Shown one piece after another: positions 14,288 through 24,200 of a DNA stretch of 52,265 nt. Source of the DNA: Synechococcus sp. AG-670-B23 (lineage in GTDB: Bacteria; Cyanobacteriota; Cyanobacteriia; PCC-6307; Cyanobiaceae); assembly GCA_003209165.1 (NCBI GenBank), contig QCSL01000012.1, positions 1 to 52,265 on the forward strand, in the 5' to 3' direction. The notes below the pieces were generated by a model. The model saw only the letters and a list, made by a program, of their open reading frames with translations. It did not search any database and was not told the DNA's origin. The number at the start of each line of letters is the position of its first letter. The first letter of the stretch is position 1. The translations under genes were made by a program, and so were the position numbers.

Positions 14288-14586
14288 TCTTCTTTCTTTT
14301 TGTGATCAGGAGGTTTGGGATTCGCTCCATTTTTACTGTTAGATGTAGTCAGGCCAAATGTCGCAAGTGCTCCTGTAAAGACGCTAGCTACAAAGGTTAT
14401 ATCTCCACCACTTTGTCCTTTTTTAATCATAGGAAGTTCAACGTAGTTAAGAGTGATAATAAAACCACTCCATACGACGACCCCTAACCGGACAAAGGTG
14501 CCGAGAATCTGCAATTCATCCTCAGTGTTTTCCTTAACTTTTTCTAAGAAGCCTTTGACTCCTTCTTTTTTGTTATTTTGTTCCAT
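14284..14586 (-). CDS. Putative holin
   Basis: 100 aa. The N-terminus is charged, with two hydrophobic segments at residues about 32-48 (LGVVVWSGFIITLNYV) and 64-80 (FVASVFTGALATFGL) and a Lys-rich C-terminus (DHKKKEE). This topology fits a class II holin that permeabilises the inner membrane at lysis. It lies between the fibre genes and terminase, as T7 gp17.5 does. No separate endolysin was found nearby. Confidence 0.65.
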   Translation of the reverse strand: MEQNNKKEGVKGFLEKVKENTEDELQILGTFVRLGVVVWSGFIITLNYVELPMIKKGQSGGDITFVASVFTGALATFGLTTSNSKNGANPKPPDHKKKEE

Positions 14587-14999
14587 GTGGTTTTCATAAT
14601 GGGTTTCAAGACCATCACGATATATTTGAACAAAGAAGTAGCGGTAAGGGTTGCGGCGACAGAAATAAATGCTGTTGTAGCTGCTGTAGTCATAATTGTT
14701 GTCGTCGGCATAGGAACCGATATATCCGTAAATGGGATGTCAACAATCTGAGCTTCTGTTGGTAAATTTAGATTAGGGTTAGGTGTGCTATTTGGTTTGG
14801 AGTTTTGATTTGGATTAGCTGATTCCTTTTCGCTCCCTTTAATCTTAATACCTGGGGGCGGTCGAAGGTCGCTAGGAGGCACCACAATGGGCCTATAAGA
14901 CGGCAAATCAGCCTCTGGGAGGGATAGTACCGGAGCAGGTATTTGAGGGGCCTCAGGGAGCGACCAGGAGGGAATCTGGGGTGGCTCAGGCCAGCTCAC
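14544..14999 (-). CDS. Pro-rich membrane-anchored phage protein
   Basis: 151 aa, GTG start. The N-terminal half is Pro-rich (WPEPPQIPSWSLPEAPQIP), then Asn/Pro-rich. A hydrophobic segment at about residues 105-130 (TTAFISVAATLTATSLF) is followed by a basic tail. The layout resembles a spanin or other envelope-spanning lysis protein, though this is not demonstrated. It overlaps both neighbours in different frames. Confidence 0.5.
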   Translation of the reverse strand: MSWPEPPQIPSWSLPEAPQIPAPVLSLPEADLPSYRPIVVPPSDLRPPPGIKIKGSEKESANPNQNSKPNSTPNPNLNLPTEAQIVDIPFTDISVPMPTTTIMTTAATTAFISVAATLTATSLFKYIVMVLKPIMKTTWNKITKKKESKAS

Positions 15000-15150
15000 C
15001 GAACAAACCTTTCTCTACAAAGTCAACCATTTTATTATCTACGTCTGTTTCAGTAGATTCGGCAAACTTACGGAGAAGATCAACGACAAGTCGTTTTACT
15101 TGTTGGGATTGAGCAAACTTGAGAAGTAGTGGGCGGATGAGGAGAATCAT
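14986..15150 (-). CDS. Small amphipathic phage protein
   Basis: 54 aa from ATG 15150. Begins MILLIRPLLLKF and continues with RLVVDLLRKFAEST. It overlaps the stop of the gene before it and the start of the next. No family was recognised; a membrane-active role in lysis is possible from its hydrophobic N-terminus. Confidence 0.55.
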   Translation of the reverse strand: MILLIRPLLLKFAQSQQVKRLVVDLLRKFAESTETDVDNKMVDFVEKGLFGELA

Positions 15151-15656
15151 TCTTCAGTTGCAGCAGGTGTTTCGGTCGGAGTGGGCTCTGGAGTCGGCTC
15201 CGGTGTGGGCTCAGGGGGAAGGGGCTCCCAACGGCTGTAGTCAGATCCGGTCACATAGGCCACAAGCTCAGGCACGTCACTGCAGGCGGCAATAGCAGCC
15301 TCTTTGACGTTGCTGAAATTACGGATTTCACCGCGGCGGCTAAGAACAGCAGCAGGCACAGCAGCGCTGTTTTCTGCCTGTCGCACCACGTACCAGTCAG
15401 TAGGAGAAAGCAGGGTGCCAGCAGTTTCCTTAACCTTTGCAGTCCAAAGTTCTTTTAATTGATCAAGATCTTTAGGGTTATCGACACCCCAATAGAAGCG
15501 CTGATCCCAAGATTGGTAAGTATCAGCAACTTCTGTAATACCAATAGCTTGCTTTTCTTCTAAGGTGGTCAAGCGCAGCCAATTAGCAGGATAAGAGATT
15601 TGGTTGTGTGTAAATGCCCTGTCATATTGCAGGGTCTTACCATCAAGTTTTAGCAT
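15147..15656 (-). CDS. Tail fibre assembly-like protein with PEPT repeats
   Basis: 169 aa. The first 140 residues include WLRLTTLEEKQAIGI, QSWDQRFYWG and LSPTDWYVVRQ, a pattern seen in phage fibre-assembly or DUF4376-like proteins. The C-terminus is a tandem PEPTPEPTPEPTP stretch. It lies directly after the large fibre gene, where chaperones usually are. Function is inferred from pattern and position. Confidence 0.5.
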   Translation of the reverse strand: MLKLDGKTLQYDRAFTHNQISYPANWLRLTTLEEKQAIGITEVADTYQSWDQRFYWGVDNPKDLDQLKELWTAKVKETAGTLLSPTDWYVVRQAENSAAVPAAVLSRRGEIRNFSNVKEAAIAACSDVPELVAYVTGSDYSRWEPLPPEPTPEPTPEPTPTETPAATEE

Positions 15657-15671
15657 AGTTATGTTTGTTAA

Positions 15672-18600
15672 TTAGCGTGCGCGTGAGTGTTTCAGGGGAT
15701 GTTCAGCTATTGCGATATAAACGTATTCAAACCCTGAATAGTTTGAATAGCCGGTGGAGTCAGCTTGCAACGTAAAACCATTTGAAACAAAATCTACATC
15801 TGGATGACCGCTGCTTTCTGCGTTGCTTAAATTTGGAGACAACGTATTATTTGCACCGTTAAAAGCATCTCTACTGTTATCCAGAATATGCCAAGACCCA
15901 GTGTTATTAGTACTTTTCAGTAAGATAAATGCGGGTTTGAAGCCTGTGTAAATGAATTTTTGGCTACCGGTTCCGCTGTACGACCCCACGGCAGAATATC
16001 CGGATACTGGTGATATACAATATGCGACTAGATCTCCATCTGTATTACCACCGGTTGAGGAATTTTCTAAGCTAAAAACACTGCTTGTAGGTGCTGAACT
16101 GCCCCAGACATTTGATGAAGTTCCTGCCGCAGCAGTACTATTAAGTATCAAATATTTATTAATACCAAGATCCTTATGGTAAGCAATCCATACTTTATTA
16201 ACAGTCCGGCTTTTAGTCAGGATGAATTCGGGAGCCGCATTTAAACCATGCCCAACTGTTCCGTTTGCGGATCCGGTATAGGTAACAATGCTGAACCCTG
16301 TTGACGGATTGGCTTTAACTATTGCATTGATTGATCCAGAAGTATTTAAACAAGGATCAGTAATAATAGTCCCATCGATTCTTATCGCAGCAAGGCGTGG
16401 AGCACAGTTGACGCCTGTATCACCTTGTACTTGTAGGGAAGAAAGTGACCCTGTAAATCCAAGATCTTGCCAGCTACTATTGTTCAATGCAGATGATTGT
16501 GTACCACCATTGACAGTAAACTTTGATTTACCGTCTATAAGGTATACTTCAAGAGAGGTGTTAACAGTAATAGGGCTTGCAAGAGTCCAAGTAAAGGTCG
16601 ATGACGCAGCACCAGCACCATTGGCTTGGGTTGTAATTAAACCATCAAAAATTTTATCTGCACCCGAGCCCGCATTAAATGAGCCAGATACTTCGGCTAC
16701 ATAACTACGTGTATTACCAGCGTCAAATGCCCAGGCAATGTAATTATTAGATCCGCTAGTGGTCGTAGTTGAAGTATCAGTACCACTGTTGTAGTTAGTA
16801 TTAACGGAAAAACCAGTTGCAGAAACGTTTGATATCAAGTCGTTCGCATTACCAACTTCTGCGTTAGAATCATTGGAAAACAAAGTTTTACCAAAACCAC
16901 GAATAGAATCTTGAAGAATATGCCAAGCAGTGTGGCTACGGCTTTTAATCCAAATCAAATCACTTGCGAAAGAGAGCCCACTAACAGTTTGAGGTGAAGA
17001 TGAACCGGTGTACGTCAATGCATCAAACGCCGTCGATGGGTCGCTAATCGTTGGCTCAGGAAGATTGGTTGTGCAGATACTGGAATAACCAGTTGGAACA
17101 GTTTGACTGAACGGGCGTTGACCTGCGTTAAAGGAAACGTTCGCGCTATAAACGCCGACTATTGGGAAAAGCTCGGTGACATTATCTGTGCTTGCAGTCT
17201 TAGTGGATGACAAGCTAATGCTTGCACCAGCTGTACCGTTTTTGTAAAACACTGCTGTTTGGTTATCCATATCCAATGCAATACCAACAGTATCGCCAAC
17301 ACCCATTCCACTGCCGCTAAAATATCCAGTTCCAGCTCCATTTGGTTGTAAAACCTCAGTACCATTTCCAAAATTAAAGAGCCAACTGTTTGCAGGTGTG
17401 CTGCCAAAGCTTTCAGTAAGACTGTACGCTTTATTGCCAAAACCAATAAATGCGTTACCACCACTGCCGCCAGTCCTCGTAACCTCCCAAAACCATTTTC
17501 CTGATGTCACACCAATAGTGCCACGAACGTGAGCAGCAGACCAGCTAGACGATCCTGCTGCATCTAAATTTCCGTTCGTCAGGTTTGAGCCGAGGGAGCT
17601 ATCTAACGAATTCAACGTGCAATAGTTCCCGCCATTGTTACCAGAATCTGCCGTGTAATTTGTCGGCGTGTCGATCAGGCTGTCGATGCCAGTCGCTAAT
17701 GGATCAGAAATGGCAGGATCTGTCAGTGGCTGTCCATCAACAACAAATTGAGCTACAAGTGTCGTCAGAGTAAGGGCTATAACTTCAATTTTACTTATTG
17801 GGTCATTGTTCCAATTACTTGGTGAATAATTAAAGTCCTGCCCGTTTGATTTGGTCTGGGTAAAAGCTGCTGTACCTGAGTCTGTGGTATAAACTTTATA
17901 CGTTAAATTCCACCCTGAAGAAACACCGCCAATAACAGTTTGCCTGCTTTTAATATTTAAACTGCTGGTACAGTTTATTGATGGAGAGAAGGTAAGCTGT
18001 ATGGTCTCACCTGCATTTTGTGTTTCAGCGTAGGTTGTAGTTGATCCGTCAAAAGCATTGGCAGCGTTGTTTAAAGTCCCGTCAGGAGAAGACAGGTCGC
18101 TGCTCCAGGTGGAACTTTGGTTAAAATTCGATCCAGTGGCTTGAAGGTTATTAACCGTCCAAGTATTGCTGTTGCCGCTGCTATCCGTTCCAAGTGCAGC
18201 GTTGCTGCTGTTGTCTGCAAACTTTAGATAAAAACTATTTGCACCACCGCCCTGCAAACCGACACCAGAAGGGGGTGTCCAAGTTTGAGCGTTAACAATA
18301 GTATCGTTGATGCGAATAGCATAAAAATCAACGGTTTGAGTATTAGTTGAATATGCATTACCGACAGAAGTCAGCGTAATAGGGCTGCTGGAATCATAAA
18401 GAGTGTACCAACCAGGATTGCCGCTACCAGATGCAGAGACTGATGCCCCGTTAAGGAAGTGATTATAGTTTTGCGTGTATACTTCAACTTTAGTGACATT
18501 AGTAAGTGGGGGGCTAAAACTAATAGTACCTACACTATTATTGTTATAGCCAACTGCTCTTGTACTCGTATTGCCATCCCAGATATTGGCTTGATCAGAT

Positions 18601-19229
18601 GATGCCCAGCCAACTTGAGATAATGAAGTTGTTGAACCACTGGCAGCTACAGTATAAGAACCAGTGAATTCCTTAGCCACCCAAACATTGTTGCTATCGT
18701 ACTCAGCAAAGTCAGTCGGATTAAGGGCTTGATCACTTACAGCCTGGAAGTCAGCAATATATTGATTACCTCCATAAGAACCACCGCCAACGAACTCGCC
18801 AATTTGAGAATTACCGCCACCAAGAAAGAAATTTGATGCTGTTGCAACTTGTGCGTTGTTGACGTAAAGAGTAGCAGAACCACTCGATACTTTTAGGCAT
18901 ATGTGATAAAATGCAGAGACATCTCTAAAGAAAGCAGTTGTAAAACTGTGACCGCCATTGTAAAGAGAAATCCTATCATTAGAAGACCAAGCTATACCAC
19001 AATAGCTTGATCCATCATACTGGGACCACATATATTGCCAAGCACCAAGCTTTGATCGTTTAATCCAATAAGACAGTGTAAAAGTGGTACTACTTGTACC
19101 TGAAAAAGTCTTTGATAAATTCGACGAATCTGCTGCGTTGAACCTAAGTGATTTCGAAATCTGGTAAGTATCGGCAGCCCCAGTTGCTGTACCTGAGGCT
19201 CCGGCTAAAATATTATTAAATACTACCAT
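15672..19229 (-). CDS. Giant tail fibre / receptor-binding protein (LamG and SPRY-like domains)
   Basis: 1185 aa. Residues about 30-190 form a concanavalin A/LamG-like domain (FTLSYWIKRSKLGAWQYM, ATLYVNNAQVATAS). The centre has a SPRY-like domain (SGKWFWEVTRTGGSGGNAFIG near residue 590). The C-terminal third repeats a module with YTGSSSPQTVSGLSF and, later, YTGSANGTVGHGLNA, each followed by a SRxxxxWHIL or related strand. Such sugar-binding modules suit recognition of the cyanobacterial cell surface. It is downstream of the gp17-like fibre and is the likely main host-range determinant. Confidence 0.8.
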   Translation of the reverse strand: MVVFNNILAGASGTATGAADTYQISKSLRFNAADSSNLSKTFSGTSSTTFTLSYWIKRSKLGAWQYMWSQYDGSSYCGIAWSSNDRISLYNGGHSFTTAFFRDVSAFYHICLKVSSGSATLYVNNAQVATASNFFLGGGNSQIGEFVGGGSYGGNQYIADFQAVSDQALNPTDFAEYDSNNVWVAKEFTGSYTVAASGSTTSLSQVGWASSDQANIWDGNTSTRAVGYNNNSVGTISFSPPLTNVTKVEVYTQNYNHFLNGASVSASGSGNPGWYTLYDSSSPITLTSVGNAYSTNTQTVDFYAIRINDTIVNAQTWTPPSGVGLQGGGANSFYLKFADNSSNAALGTDSSGNSNTWTVNNLQATGSNFNQSSTWSSDLSSPDGTLNNAANAFDGSTTTYAETQNAGETIQLTFSPSINCTSSLNIKSRQTVIGGVSSGWNLTYKVYTTDSGTAAFTQTKSNGQDFNYSPSNWNNDPISKIEVIALTLTTLVAQFVVDGQPLTDPAISDPLATGIDSLIDTPTNYTADSGNNGGNYCTLNSLDSSLGSNLTNGNLDAAGSSSWSAAHVRGTIGVTSGKWFWEVTRTGGSGGNAFIGFGNKAYSLTESFGSTPANSWLFNFGNGTEVLQPNGAGTGYFSGSGMGVGDTVGIALDMDNQTAVFYKNGTAGASISLSSTKTASTDNVTELFPIVGVYSANVSFNAGQRPFSQTVPTGYSSICTTNLPEPTISDPSTAFDALTYTGSSSPQTVSGLSFASDLIWIKSRSHTAWHILQDSIRGFGKTLFSNDSNAEVGNANDLISNVSATGFSVNTNYNSGTDTSTTTTSGSNNYIAWAFDAGNTRSYVAEVSGSFNAGSGADKIFDGLITTQANGAGAASSTFTWTLASPITVNTSLEVYLIDGKSKFTVNGGTQSSALNNSSWQDLGFTGSLSSLQVQGDTGVNCAPRLAAIRIDGTIITDPCLNTSGSINAIVKANPSTGFSIVTYTGSANGTVGHGLNAAPEFILTKSRTVNKVWIAYHKDLGINKYLILNSTAAAGTSSNVWGSSAPTSSVFSLENSSTGGNTDGDLVAYCISPVSGYSAVGSYSGTGSQKFIYTGFKPAFILLKSTNNTGSWHILDNSRDAFNGANNTLSPNLSNAESSGHPDVDFVSNGFTLQADSTGYSNYSGFEYVYIAIAEHPLKHSRAR

Positions 19230-19231
19230 AA

Positions 19232-19777
19232 TCAGCTCAAGTTAAGTGTAGCTACTGCATGAATAGAAGAAGCACTGCGAACGACATAATCGACCCGATC
19301 TACAGCATTAGCGGCAGTCGTTAAAACTGGTGCTACTCCGCCAGCAAAGTCCCAGTAAGAGCCCCACGCGCCTAAACGACTACCAGTGCCATCTTGCACA
19401 AGGAAAATAGAACCTGTTTGACCAGCAGTGCAGTTAGTAGGATTAGCAATAGTTAAATTTTGATCGAGGGTCAAAGTAAAATTATTTGAGTCATCAAGGT
19501 TGGGTGTGACAGTTGCGCCTGGATTCAACGTAGTAATTTCTCCACGTTGTGCTGCTGTATATGTTTGAACAACACCTGTCTTTGCAAATCCTTCGGCCTG
19601 GACGTAAGCCGTAGTTGCTAGCTGAGTGGTGTTAGTATTGACAGCGGCAGTAGGAGCTGAAGGGGTGCCAGTAAAAGCTGGAGATGCGGTTGTAACAAAA
19701 TCAGCAACGTTGATTTCTACATCTGAACCACTGTTGTCGCGGATCAATGCATCTACTTTAAGTTTTCCGTAAGCCAT
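19232..19777 (-). CDS. Short tail fibre-like protein
   Basis: 181 aa. The N-terminus contains ASPAFTGTPSAPTA and TTQLATTAYVQAE, a motif common in phage fibre and collar proteins. The C-terminal part (TLTLDQNLTIANPTNC, TGSIFLVQDGTGSRL) is beta-rich. It lies between the gp17-like fibre and the giant fibre and is probably a connector or accessory fibre subunit. Confidence 0.7.
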   Translation of the reverse strand: MAYGKLKVDALIRDNSGSDVEINVADFVTTASPAFTGTPSAPTAAVNTNTTQLATTAYVQAEGFAKTGVVQTYTAAQRGEITTLNPGATVTPNLDDSNNFTLTLDQNLTIANPTNCTAGQTGSIFLVQDGTGSRLGAWGSYWDFAGGVAPVLTTAANAVDRVDYVVRSASSIHAVATLNLS

Positions 19778-19779
19778 GA

Positions 19780-21222
19780 TTATTTAAGTACAGTGAGTTG
19801 AGAGTTAGAACCGACAGTAATAGTTACACCGGATGCGAGAGCCACTGTCGGACCCATTAATCCTGCATTAGTGTTTGCAGCAATTACTGCGTTGGTAGAA
19901 AGTGTTTGTAGTGTCTCAATAAATTGAGAAATTTTCTGGTATTGATTCTCGGGATCAGTAGCAAAGTATTGCTGCCATTCCCATTTGGTAGTTGACGAAT
20001 TGTATTGAAGTCGGATTGTTAGTAAGCTAGATCCAACAAAACCCGCCGGTACACCTGAAACATTACTATTACTTTCAACACCGGTTGAATTACCAACCTC
20101 AACCCTATCCTCATTAGAAGGACTCGCAGGAAGGTTAGCAAGAACTCCAATAGGTGAATAAAAAGCTGCAGTAGATACCGCATTAGCAGCAGCATTTGCC
20201 GTTGCAGAGGCAACGTTGGCAATGCTAATAGCAGAATCAAATCCACCTTGTCCGTCACTTTGGCGGCTATTAGACAGCGCACTGTTGGCGGTAGTGGTGG
20301 CTGCGTTAGCAATGCTAATAGCAGAATCAAATCCACCTTGCCCATCACTTTGACGACTATTGTTGAGCGCTGCAGTCGCATTCGTACTGGCAGTATTGGC
20401 CGTAGTTACGGCATTGCTAGCGTCTGTGCTTGCGGTGGTAGCAGTAGATACGGCATTTGAAGCGTTTGTGCTTGCCGTATTTGCAGTAGAAACAGCAGAA
20501 GTTGCATCAGATGCGGCCTGGCTAGCCGTACTAGATGCGTTGTTGGCAATGCTAATAGCAGTATCAAAACCACCCTGACCATCTGACTGGCGAGAGTTGT
20601 TAAGAGCCGTAGTTGCAGTAGTAGATGCTGTATTTGCTGTTGAGATAGCCGATGCAACATCTGTAGCGGCTTGTGCCGCGTCAGCAGCAGCCGCTGTAGC
20701 TGAGGTTTGTGCCGCTGTAGCTGATGTTTGAGCTGCAGTTGCAGATGTACTAGCTGCAGTGGCCTGTGTAGAGGCTGTAGCGGCACTAGCAGCAGCCGCT
20801 GTAGCTTGTGTAGTAGCTGTAGCAGCACTTGCGGCGGCTGCTGTTGCATTGGTGTTGGCTGTTGTGGCTAGGGCCTCGGCTGTAGCAGCTTTAACGTCAG
20901 CATCAGAGGAGACGTTTTCAGACTCCTGGGCTAGATAAAGAGTCTGAGTAAAATTATCATTTAGATCTCTAGCTCTAATGGCTGAACCGGCGAAGAAATT
21001 ACTCTTTTGTTCTGCTGAGCTAGTTTGTCTATAGATTCTGATAGCAACACCACTTGCCGGTGCAGTGTTGAACTCAATTTGGGTAGCGTTGGCGTAAGAA
21101 TATGCAGTTGTAGCCGTACCGTTTAACGTAACGTAAACGTCGGTTTCTTCAATATAGGGGAATGTAAAGCTATACAGGGTGGTTGATCCATTCCCTGTAT
21201 AGGTATTTTCAGTTGTCGCCAT
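19780..21222 (-). CDS. Tail fibre (gp17-like N-terminus, coiled-coil shaft)
   Basis: 480 aa. The first 110 residues match the T7 gp17 tail-attachment domain (YSFTFPYIEETDVYV, IRIYRQTSS, FFAGSAIRARDLNDNF). A long Ala/Ser/Thr-rich coiled-coil follows (about 115-350) with three copies of NNSRQSDGQGGFD or a close variant, each followed by AISIAN. The last 100 residues have no obvious receptor-binding domain. It probably anchors the two following fibre proteins to the tail. Confidence 0.9.
   Translation of the reverse strand: MATTENTYTGNGSTTLYSFTFPYIEETDVYVTLNGTATTAYSYANATQIEFNTAPASGVAIRIYRQTSSAEQKSNFFAGSAIRARDLNDNFTQTLYLAQESENVSSDADVKAATAEALATTANTNATAAAASAATATTQATAAAASAATASTQATAASTSATAAQTSATAAQTSATAAAADAAQAATDVASAISTANTASTTATTALNNSRQSDGQGGFDTAISIANNASSTASQAASDATSAVSTANTASTNASNAVSTATTASTDASNAVTTANTASTNATAALNNSRQSDGQGGFDSAISIANAATTTANSALSNSRQSDGQGGFDSAISIANVASATANAAANAVSTAAFYSPIGVLANLPASPSNEDRVEVGNSTGVESNSNVSGVPAGFVGSSLLTIRLQYNSSTTKWEWQQYFATDPENQYQKISQFIETLQTLSTNAVIAANTNAGLMGPTVALASGVTITVGSNSQLTVLK
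20216..20369. repeat. 90-bp-spaced near-identical repeats inside the fibre gene
   Basis: Two copies of about 64 bp start near 20216 and 20306 and differ at only a few bases. A more diverged third copy lies near 20547. They encode the SRQSDGQGGFD motif of the fibre shaft. Confidence 0.75.
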
Positions 21223-21234
21223 TGTACTCCTAAA

Positions 21235-24200
21235 TTAAAAGTCGATTAGACTTTGGAAACGAGCTTGATCTTCTTCGCTAAAGTTTTGAACACCACCTGT
21301 GCCTAACTTGGCACGACGTGTTTCTCTTGTTTCTCTATAATTAACAGAAACTTCACTGGATCCATTCATAAGCTCCATTTTGGCCTTTTGAACAAACGTA
21401 CCAGTCATTTTATCTAAGCGAGCCCACCACCTTGAATCTTCTTTAGCAGGAACTGGGGTTCCATCTGGGAATTGACCATTAGCATAAGCTTCCTGCCAAT
21501 TCTTAAGTTCTTGCCAGAAGATATGATCATCGTTTCCTAAAATCGAAGACATAGCTTTTGCAAAGTTACCATTGTCGTAGATAGCTTGTCGGAGTAAAGC
21601 ATCTTCGAGGGGTTCTACAGGTACACCACCCACACGGGAAGGAACCATATCAGCAATTTTTGAGTAGCTAAGTTCCGAAAGGGTTTCGATGATCGGGTGA
21701 GGATTAGAAGTTTGGGTAGTAAATGGATTTACAAGGTTCCAGCGGTTGCTTTGATATTTAGTGAGCATTGGCTTGCCCGTAAGAATATCAGTTTTAGCAA
21801 TAGGTTCAGTAATACCGAACTGAGTAGAGAGACCACCCGATACTTGTGCTAAAAACTTTTCACGCCAATTTTCATAGTCGTGCATCGACTGCGCAATAGC
21901 ATTTTCAAAAGTACGACGCATTTGCGCACCACCTAATGCACGATTAGTAATATCGAGCATGGTTTCAGGAGTTGCGTCCTTAGGCCAGCTTTCAAAGTCA
22001 AGAAAATTACTCAGATTCATCACACCCTGGAACATAGGTTGTGAATCAAGAGCACTTGCAATAAAGAACGGAAGTGCATCTAAAGCGAATTGAGCATCAC
22101 CTTCGCTAGCTTTTTGTACAACATTAACAGTATCTGCAACAACAGACCAGATCATGGACATGCCTGGAATTACGCGATGTTCAATCCACACGGGATTGCC
22201 ATTTTCATCATCGTAAAAAGAAATTGAATGTGGCTTGTGAGTTTTAAGCCAAAGATTACGATCAGAGCCAGGTTTAGGTCCATATCCAGTAACACGATCA
22301 TTTGACGCACCAAGAGCTACTGCACTCATAAGAAAAGTGCCGGCTGCCATGCGACCTTCCATAATCGCCTTTTCATCAGGAGTACCATATTTAATAGCGT
22401 CTTGATATTGACCCATCAATTTAGCTGCAGGTGTGCCTTGCAATCCGTACCTAGTGATATTGGCACCAGTAGTAAAGAAAGGCATGAAGAAAGTTCGCCC
22501 ACCAGGCAAGCCTTGAATAGATTCACCCATGCGTTTTACCCACCCCTCAAGAGGACGTTGGAAGGCAGCGTCTTCTGTAATGGCTACAAGATCGTGATCA
22601 AGAATTTTGCCATTAGGTGCAATTTTCTGGGTCTTAAGCTGGTTGTAAGTTCGGCGGCGAACAATCTTTGAACGACGTGGGTCCAGGTTTGCCGTAAGCT
22701 TTGCAGCTTCATCTGCAGCTTGTACTTTTAATTCCATACGAGCAAGCAAAGACTTAGTAAAGTCGTCACCAGCTTGCAATCCTTTACCAGGCCAAGTAAA
22801 CCAAGGGTTATTGGACAAGGCAAGAATGCGTTTTGCGTGCATAGCAGCAGCACGCTCAGAATCATTCGATGCAGTTTTAATTAACGTATCGAGCTGCTGC
22901 ATGGTTTCAGCAGCGTAGTCTTTAATTTTGCCCGCAGGAGTTGTAATTGAACCTACATTATTCCAAGACCGTCCAGCAACAAGCAAAGATTCAGCAACAC
23001 TCTCGTGGATTGCACCTAGCGCTTGGAAAGATCTTGCAGCTCCAGCAAAGTCTCCTTGCATTAACCGGCCGATGGGCCGACTAATTAAGCTACGTTCACC
23101 GATAGCAGTGAGGTTGCCGGCGATGTTTCGCGCATGGGTAAGCGGACCAGACAACAATGAATTGATCATCACGCTGGAAAAACGACTCCACCCCACACGC
23201 GCAAGGCCTTCAATAAAGGACATTTGCAGCATGGGATCGCCTTTGGCATGGCTTAGACCAATAGCCAAGGCACGAAGTTTTTTCTTACCTTCTCGCAGCT
23301 CTACTGGATCAGAGCTGTTGAGATTTTCCCGTAGCTCACCAAATAGTTTGGCAGCTTGTTCACGATCACGGGCGATAGCAGCCTGTAGATTGTTGGGAAC
23401 CTCTTTCCAATTTTCAAGATTTTTAGAGCTAAACTGAGTAGCTTCTTTTTTGATGTTGGTAAAGATTTCAACCCGAGCCAACAGTTGATCGGCTTGTGTT
23501 TTTACAGAGCCACCAACTTCTTCTAGTTGCATAATGGCTTCTGAAAGCACACCCACACGTTCAGATACTGATTTTAAAAGAGTATCAAGAACAACAGCAC
23601 CACCAGCATCTACACCTTTAATGCCAAATGTATTTGTAAATCGAAGGTCTTCTAAATCAACGATACTTCCACTGTTAGCGAAGTTTGCCAAGCTGCGAAA
23701 GACTTCAGTGACATATTCAGGTGGTTGGCGAGACAAACGGCGAGAAATCTCATCGACATCTACGCTATCGATGCGTTCACTAATAAAATCTTTAAGGCCT
23801 TGCTCAGTTTGAATTTGAGCAACATCAACCTCATCAACGACAGAACGCCCGCCACCAGACATATCGTCTTCCCAGAAGGAAGCTGCAGAGCTGTTAATGT
23901 CAGGTTCTTTATCTACTTGAACAGCACGTTCCTGTGGCTCGAACAAAGAAGGTTTAGCTTGGATAGCCTCTTCACGCACGCGGCGTTGAATTTCAGGAAT
24001 TTCGGAAAAGCTATTAACTGGTTCCAGCCACCGCCTGCCTTGTGGTGATCCACGGACAACTGCAAATTGATTGAAATCAATAATAGGCCCAAAGCCTGCA
24101 CGCTGATACAAGCGAGAGCGAGCGCTAGAGAGATCTTTAGTGCTTGGCCCTGCAACCATTTCGCGGGCTCTATCAGTTATGCCACGATAATGTTCTTCTA

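Noticed and set aside
20248-20849. Leu/Gln-rich and Ala/Val-rich open frames in the fibre gene
   Set aside because: These are shadow frames of the repetitive Ala/Ser/Thr shaft.
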